A DNA stretch of 64,000 bases from Bacteroidales bacterium (lineage in GTDB: Bacteria > Bacteroidota > Bacteroidia > Bacteroidales > Muribaculaceae): positions 1-64,000 of the forward strand of contig JAUNGA010000002.1 in the NCBI GenBank assembly GCA_030524765.1, given 5' to 3'. How positions within the stretch are numbered: the first letter of the stretch is position 1; each line of letters opens with the position of its first letter. Positions 60,399 to 64,000 of the stretch are shown one piece after another. The position numbers were made by a program, and so were the translations under genes. The notes under the pieces are model-generated. The model was not told the origin of the DNA. It saw nothing but the letters and a program-made list of their open reading frames with translations, and made no database searches.

Positions 60399-62894
60399 AT
60401 GAAACACTTTACTGAACTTACAAAAATCGCGGCTATTGCCTTATTGGCGACGCCCGTCACGACGTTTGCACGCCAGCTGACCGTCGACGAGGCCCTGGCC
60501 GCTGTCGGCCGCACCTTTATGCCGGCCAAAGTCAAGGGCAACGGCAACATGCAGCTCAGATACACGGCCCGGGCCAATGGCATCAACACCGTTTATGTCG
60601 TATCATCGGGCGAGGGCTATCTCGTCTTGTCGGCCGATGACGTCGCCACACCCCTCCTCGGATATGCCGACAACGGCTCGTTCGACATCAACGACATGCC
60701 GCCGGCCATGCGGCAGTGGCTCGACGACTACAGCGCACAGATAGCCGCCGCCGTCGCCACCGGCGGTGTGGTCACAGGCGCCGCTCCGCTGGCCTCGTAT
60801 TCAAATATCAGGCCGATAGTCACCACACGCTGGAACCAGGATTCACCCTACAACGACAAATGTCCCCGTGTCGACGGCCGCGCCACATACACCGGCTGCG
60901 TCGCCACGGCTCTCGCACAGGTCATGAACGTGCACAAATGGCCCGAGAAGGCATCAGGCACCAACACCTACGAGTGGCAGTACTACAATTCGTCGGGCCA
61001 ACTGCAGAAGACCAATATAACGCTCGATTTCTCCACAATACCACTCTCGTGGTCTTCGATGATCGACAATTATTCAAACGGTGCGGGCACCACTGCACAG
61101 CGCACAGCCGTCGCCAATCTGATGTATGCCGCAGGCGTGGCCTCGAACATGCAGTACGGCACCGGCGAGAGCGGAGCATCCACAACCACCTCGGCCAGAG
61201 GTCTTGTCGACTACTTTGACTATGACAAGGGCCTCTTGCTATACGAACGCAATCTCTACCCTCTGACAACCTGGACCGACATGCTCTATACCGAGCTCGC
61301 CGCCGGACGCCCCGTGCTTTATTCAGGCCAGAATGCCAACGGAGCCAGCGGACACGCCTTCGTCATCGACGGCTATTCGGCCGGCGACGGACTGTTCCAC
61401 GTCAACTGGGGATGGGGTGGCATGAGCGACGGCTACTACCTCATCACGACACTTGAACCCGGTCAGCAGGGTATCGGCGGCAGCACTGCCGGATACAGCA
61501 ACGACCAGAGCGCAGTCATGGGCATACAGCCGCCCGTCCCCGGGTCAGAATACAAGACCGTGTTCGGTGTGAACGACAAATTCTCTACATCAAAGGAGAC
61601 ATACACCCGCAGTGAGAGAGTCACGATCAACTGCAAATATCGCAATTACAGCCTTGTGTCGCAAACGGTCAGATGCGGTCTCAAGCTCGTGGACAAAGCC
61701 ACCGGCGCCATATCTTACGTCTGGTGGATATACGCGCCATCACAGCTCGGAAGTAACTACTTTTTCAACCCGTTTGAAATATCCGGCTCCGCATTCCCGT
61801 CTGAAGGCACCTACACTGTCACCCCTGCGGTCCTGAATAGTGCCGACAACGCCATTTACGATCCCCTCATTCCGGTCGACTCGCCTCAGTCTATGACACT
61901 CGTTGCCACGCCCGAGACTCTTACTTTTACACCCGACATACAGCAATCCGTCATCTCGGCCACAGCTCCCGACTTAGCCACAAGACTATACGTAGGCAAA
62001 CGTGCTGTCATCAACACTTCAGTATCTAACACCGGTGCCGAATATTTCGGCAAAGTCGAGCTTAGATTCAACCGAGGCGCCACAACTGTCGCGACCGTCA
62101 CCAGCGGAATGATCGATATCGAACAGGGACGTTCGATCGATGTGACCTTCGACACCACCCTGCCGTCAGCCATAACCGCCGGCTCTTATACCGTCGGCGT
62201 CTACGACAACACGGGCAAGCTCATCAGCCCCACCGTCAATGTCACTGTTACGGCCGCACCCGCGGGCACCCCGACCATCACATTCTCGAACATCAGATTC
62301 CTCAACACATTCGGCGGCAACGGCACTTCTGCCTCTCCCGCACTCGTGTGCGCCGACTATTTCTGGATTCAGGCCACGGCCACCTGCAGCGGCGGCTACT
62401 TTGACGGTGATCTGCGGGCCTACATATTCCCGGAAACCGGTGGCTCATCACTCACCGTCCTAACCGACAACACCCTGCCGATGTCTTCCGGCGAGAGCCG
62501 CACCGTCACCTTCCACGGCGATCTGTCAGATGTCGTCTCGGTAGGCAGCACTTATGCTGCAATCCTCTCCCAGCCGCCGACAGGAGGATACATCAGCGGC
62601 GACTGGAACTACTTCAAGGTAGATATGCTCACCGGTATCGACGACGTGACTGTCGACAACAGCCCGCTCGCGGTCTATCCCAACCCTGCTACCGACGCGG
62701 TCACTATCGAGGCAGGCGCTGCAGTGCGCGCTGTCAGCATATACTCGCTCGACGGCACACTCGCCCGACGGACCGGCTTCGACGGCATCGAGACCACCGT
62801 CACGCTCGACGTCGACGCACTCGCCCCCGGCCACTACATCATCACCGTAGAGACCGTCAGCGGCATCACAGCCGAGCGTCTCATCAAACGCTGA
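60399..62894 (+). CDS. Secreted C10 (streptopain-like) cysteine protease with type-A sorting tail, copy 2
   Basis: 831 aa from MKHFTELTKIAAIALLATPV (signal peptide, cleaved near FAR). Same architecture as its upstream paralogue: Spi-like propeptide (about 26-105), catalytic Cys167 in ATYTGCVATALAQV and His319 in SGHAFVIDGYS, FHVNWGWGGMSDGYY. A larger beta-rich middle with less similarity follows, then an almost identical sorting tail (GIDDVTVDNSPLAVYPNPATD ... LIKR). The start is set at the ATG because the longer frame would begin within the -7 element. Possible roles include degradation of host or dietary protein or maturation of other surface proteins; undetermined. Confidence 0.92.
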   Translation: MKHFTELTKIAAIALLATPVTTFARQLTVDEALAAVGRTFMPAKVKGNGNMQLRYTARANGINTVYVVSSGEGYLVLSADDVATPLLGYADNGSFDINDMPPAMRQWLDDYSAQIAAAVATGGVVTGAAPLASYSNIRPIVTTRWNQDSPYNDKCPRVDGRATYTGCVATALAQVMNVHKWPEKASGTNTYEWQYYNSSGQLQKTNITLDFSTIPLSWSSMIDNYSNGAGTTAQRTAVANLMYAAGVASNMQYGTGESGASTTTSARGLVDYFDYDKGLLLYERNLYPLTTWTDMLYTELAAGRPVLYSGQNANGASGHAFVIDGYSAGDGLFHVNWGWGGMSDGYYLITTLEPGQQGIGGSTAGYSNDQSAVMGIQPPVPGSEYKTVFGVNDKFSTSKETYTRSERVTINCKYRNYSLVSQTVRCGLKLVDKATGAISYVWWIYAPSQLGSNYFFNPFEISGSAFPSEGTYTVTPAVLNSADNAIYDPLIPVDSPQSMTLVATPETLTFTPDIQQSVISATAPDLATRLYVGKRAVINTSVSNTGAEYFGKVELRFNRGATTVATVTSGMIDIEQGRSIDVTFDTTLPSAITAGSYTVGVYDNTGKLISPTVNVTVTAAPAGTPTITFSNIRFLNTFGGNGTSASPALVCADYFWIQATATCSGGYFDGDLRAYIFPETGGSSLTVLTDNTLPMSSGESRTVTFHGDLSDVVSVGSTYAAILSQPPTGGYISGDWNYFKVDMLTGIDDVTVDNSPLAVYPNPATDAVTIEAGAAVRAVSIYSLDGTLARRTGFDGIETTVTLDVDALAPGHYIITVETVSGITAERLIKR

Positions 62895-62911
62895 TATTTA
62901 CGGCACGACAC

Positions 62912-62949
62912 AAAACGCCCGCGACCTTGTATGGCCGCGGGCGTTTTCT
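62912..62949. terminator. Terminator between C10 copy 2 and the converging fragment
   Basis: AAAACGCCCGCG / CGCGGGCGTTTT stem with an A-run on one side and a T-run on the other, so it can work in both directions. Confidence 0.85.
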
Positions 62950-62961
62950 TATATCACATGA

Positions 62962-63317
62962 TTACCTGACAACAATCTTGGTGCATTCGCTGCCCTTGAG
63001 CACGATATAGATACCGGGGACTGTCGGGGCGTCGACCCGTACACCGTTGATATTATAATAGACCGGAGTCTCGTCAAAGTCGCTGTCGACATCATCCACG
63101 CCTGTTGCGACATCTTTCACCGGCGATAGATATGAGAGGATATTGGTGGTAAGTCTGACGATGTTGTCATGTTTCAGATTGACGCCGTTATTGCGAGGAG
63201 ACCATTCGTAGGCGGCAAGACCGTTGACAATCACTGTACCTTTGCGGGCATCCACAATATCAGGGGTGATAACTCACCACGGCACGGGATTGTCTTTCAG
63301 GGCAGTCAGATAATATC
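62962..63317 (-). pseudogene. C-terminal fragment of a secreted protein with an in-frame stop
   Basis: The frame from 63255 (GTG) to 62962 encodes about 97 residues that read like the end of a secreted protein: TVIVNGLAAYEWSPRNNGVN, then a tail motif (YYNINGVRVDAPTVPGIYIV...TKIVVR). Upstream, the same frame continues as coding-like YYLTALKDNPVPW, but is interrupted by TGA at 63274-63276 (a single change from TGG). This looks like a remnant in which a nonsense change separates the end from its start. No start context or promoter is visible, so it could alternatively be a short independent gene. Confidence 0.45.
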
Positions 63318-64000
63318 TTACTTCGATACCTTGCGGCCACCCACGACATAGATACCGCGGGGCAGTCCCTCGAGCGAATGTCCGTCGCGCACATAGCGGC
63401 CATAGACATCATAGATGCGGCAGTCACCGGCGTCACTGTCTATGTCCTCGATGCCGGTTGTGGCGCCGCTGTCGGTCCAGGCATAGATGTTGTCGAGATA
63501 TACCGCAGGCTCAGTGGCGGCCTGTACCTGCACATCGGCAGTCGCAGGGCTGACGTTGAACAGTTTGAACTGGCCCAGTCGAGTGAAATCGACATTGGGA
63601 AACTCGCTCATGGCGATATTGTACGAGTTCCAGCGTCCGGCCTCGACATTGAGCTGCTTCCGGTCGCTGTCACACGTCGGATTAATACTGATCGGATAGA
63701 AATCTATCACAGCGTTTTCAGTAGAGTAGATATCGATATGCAGATATTTCTTGTCATTGACGTTTACGATCTCGTCGTATTTTGACATCTGGAAGCCTAT
63801 GTAGTTGAAATTTGTCAGTCTATAGGCATTGTCGCCACTGCACTGCACGATCTCATGATTGGTGGCCTGGTTCCATGAGCCTACCACCCAGCCTGATGCG
63901 ACATTTGCATAATGGTCAGAGAAGAAACTTGTCACCCTGTCGAAAGCATGCATGGGCGTAGGTGCGGCCGGTATAGCTGTCGGCTCGTCAGGTTCGGTCT
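63318..64000 (-). CDS. C-terminal part of a large secreted protein (runs off the right edge)
   Basis: The frame is open through position 64000, with no start in view (the Met at 63953 is internal; in-frame codons before it give a proline-rich linker, EPDEPTAIPAAPTP). The visible 227 residues hold a jelly-roll-like carbohydrate-binding-type module (about 18-165: FFSDHYANVASGWVVGSWNQ, YLHIDIYSTENAVIDFYPIS, GQFKLFNVSPATADV, AVYLDNIYAW). It ends with a short tail motif, IYDVYGRYVRDGHSLEGLPRGIYVVGGRKVSK in two pieces (residues about 195-227). Such modules and tails are common on secreted Bacteroidales glycoside hydrolases and adhesins. The catalytic part, if any, lies beyond the window. Confidence 0.8.
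   Translation of the reverse strand, partial: TEPDEPTAIPAAPTPMHAFDRVTSFFSDHYANVASGWVVGSWNQATNHEIVQCSGDNAYRLTNFNYIGFQMSKYDEIVNVNDKKYLHIDIYSTENAVIDFYPISINPTCDSDRKQLNVEAGRWNSYNIAMSEFPNVDFTRLGQFKLFNVSPATADVQVQAATEPAVYLDNIYAWTDSGATTGIEDIDSDAGDCRIYDVYGRYVRDGHSLEGLPRGIYVVGGRKVSK

Noticed and set aside
1..64000. tRNA or rRNA genes
   Set aside because: No convincing T-loop/acceptor pairing or rRNA-like segment was noticed in intergenic gaps; a tRNAscan-SE/Infernal run would settle it.

Overview
The window looks like a chromosomal segment of a high-GC Bacteroidales bacterium, most likely of the Muribaculaceae (S24-7) type. This is inferred from gene content and style: two SusC/SusD loci, surface lipoproteins with acidic residues after the lipobox cysteine, C10 proteases with type IX-like tails, Bacteroidales-typical families (DUF4494, DUF349, DUF3822, PadR-PspC), and promoters of the Bacteroidetes type (TTTG, 19-20 bp, TAnnTTTG). 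No rRNA, tRNA, CRISPR array or complete mobile element was seen. The first 54 bases look like one end of an IS3-family (IS150-like) element that continues to the left.

Layout. 0-6.1 kb (minus): branched-chain amino acid operon ilvD-ilvB-ilvN-acyl-ACP thioesterase-ilvC with 8-nt overlaps and a clear promoter. 6.2-13.2 kb (minus): SusC-SusD-large surface lipoprotein, with no enzyme or regulator beside it. 13.4-19.7 kb (plus): a possible 42-codon gene, DUF4494, a YggS-type PLP protein, an MFS permease with transketolase, and an abundant-looking OmpA-family porin. 20-22.8 kb (plus): a 929-residue secreted protein made of seven tandem modules. 22.9-27.7 kb (minus): a small membrane protein, a CPA2 antiporter and asd, then rsmD and DUF3822. 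27.7-30.4 kb (plus): recQ and a small Rossmann-like protein.

30.5-46.2 kb: a long-chain acyl-CoA synthetase (minus), a two-repeat secreted protein (plus), and a starch-utilisation-like set on the minus strand (SusC, SusD, SusE, SusF and a further secreted protein with SusE/F-type binding modules) without amylases or susR. Beside it lies a three-gene operon of lipoprotein, ABC ATPase and FtsX-like permease whose ATPase lacks several canonical residues. 46.2-54.2 kb: an aspartate aminotransferase (plus), an orphan polyprenyl-phosphate sugar transferase and a DUF349 coiled-coil protein (minus), PadR-PspC with a clear operator (plus), a 57-codon small gene (plus), and ychF (minus).

54.3-64 kb: glyS, then a co-directional series of envelope or secreted genes: LemA, an FKBP lipoprotein, a short lipoprotein and two tandem streptopain-like C10 proteases with nearly identical C-terminal tails. 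The right edge holds a fragment ending in a tail motif and the 3' part of a large secreted protein that runs out of the window.

Common theme. Housekeeping biosynthesis genes are interspersed with outer-membrane glycan uptake and secreted proteins. At least six proteins end in one of two kinds of C-terminal tail: a long type-A sorting domain on the C10 proteases, or a short 'NLQGVRV...GLYIV...KVVK' motif on the others. This suggests substantial traffic through a type IX-like export route whose machinery is not encoded here.
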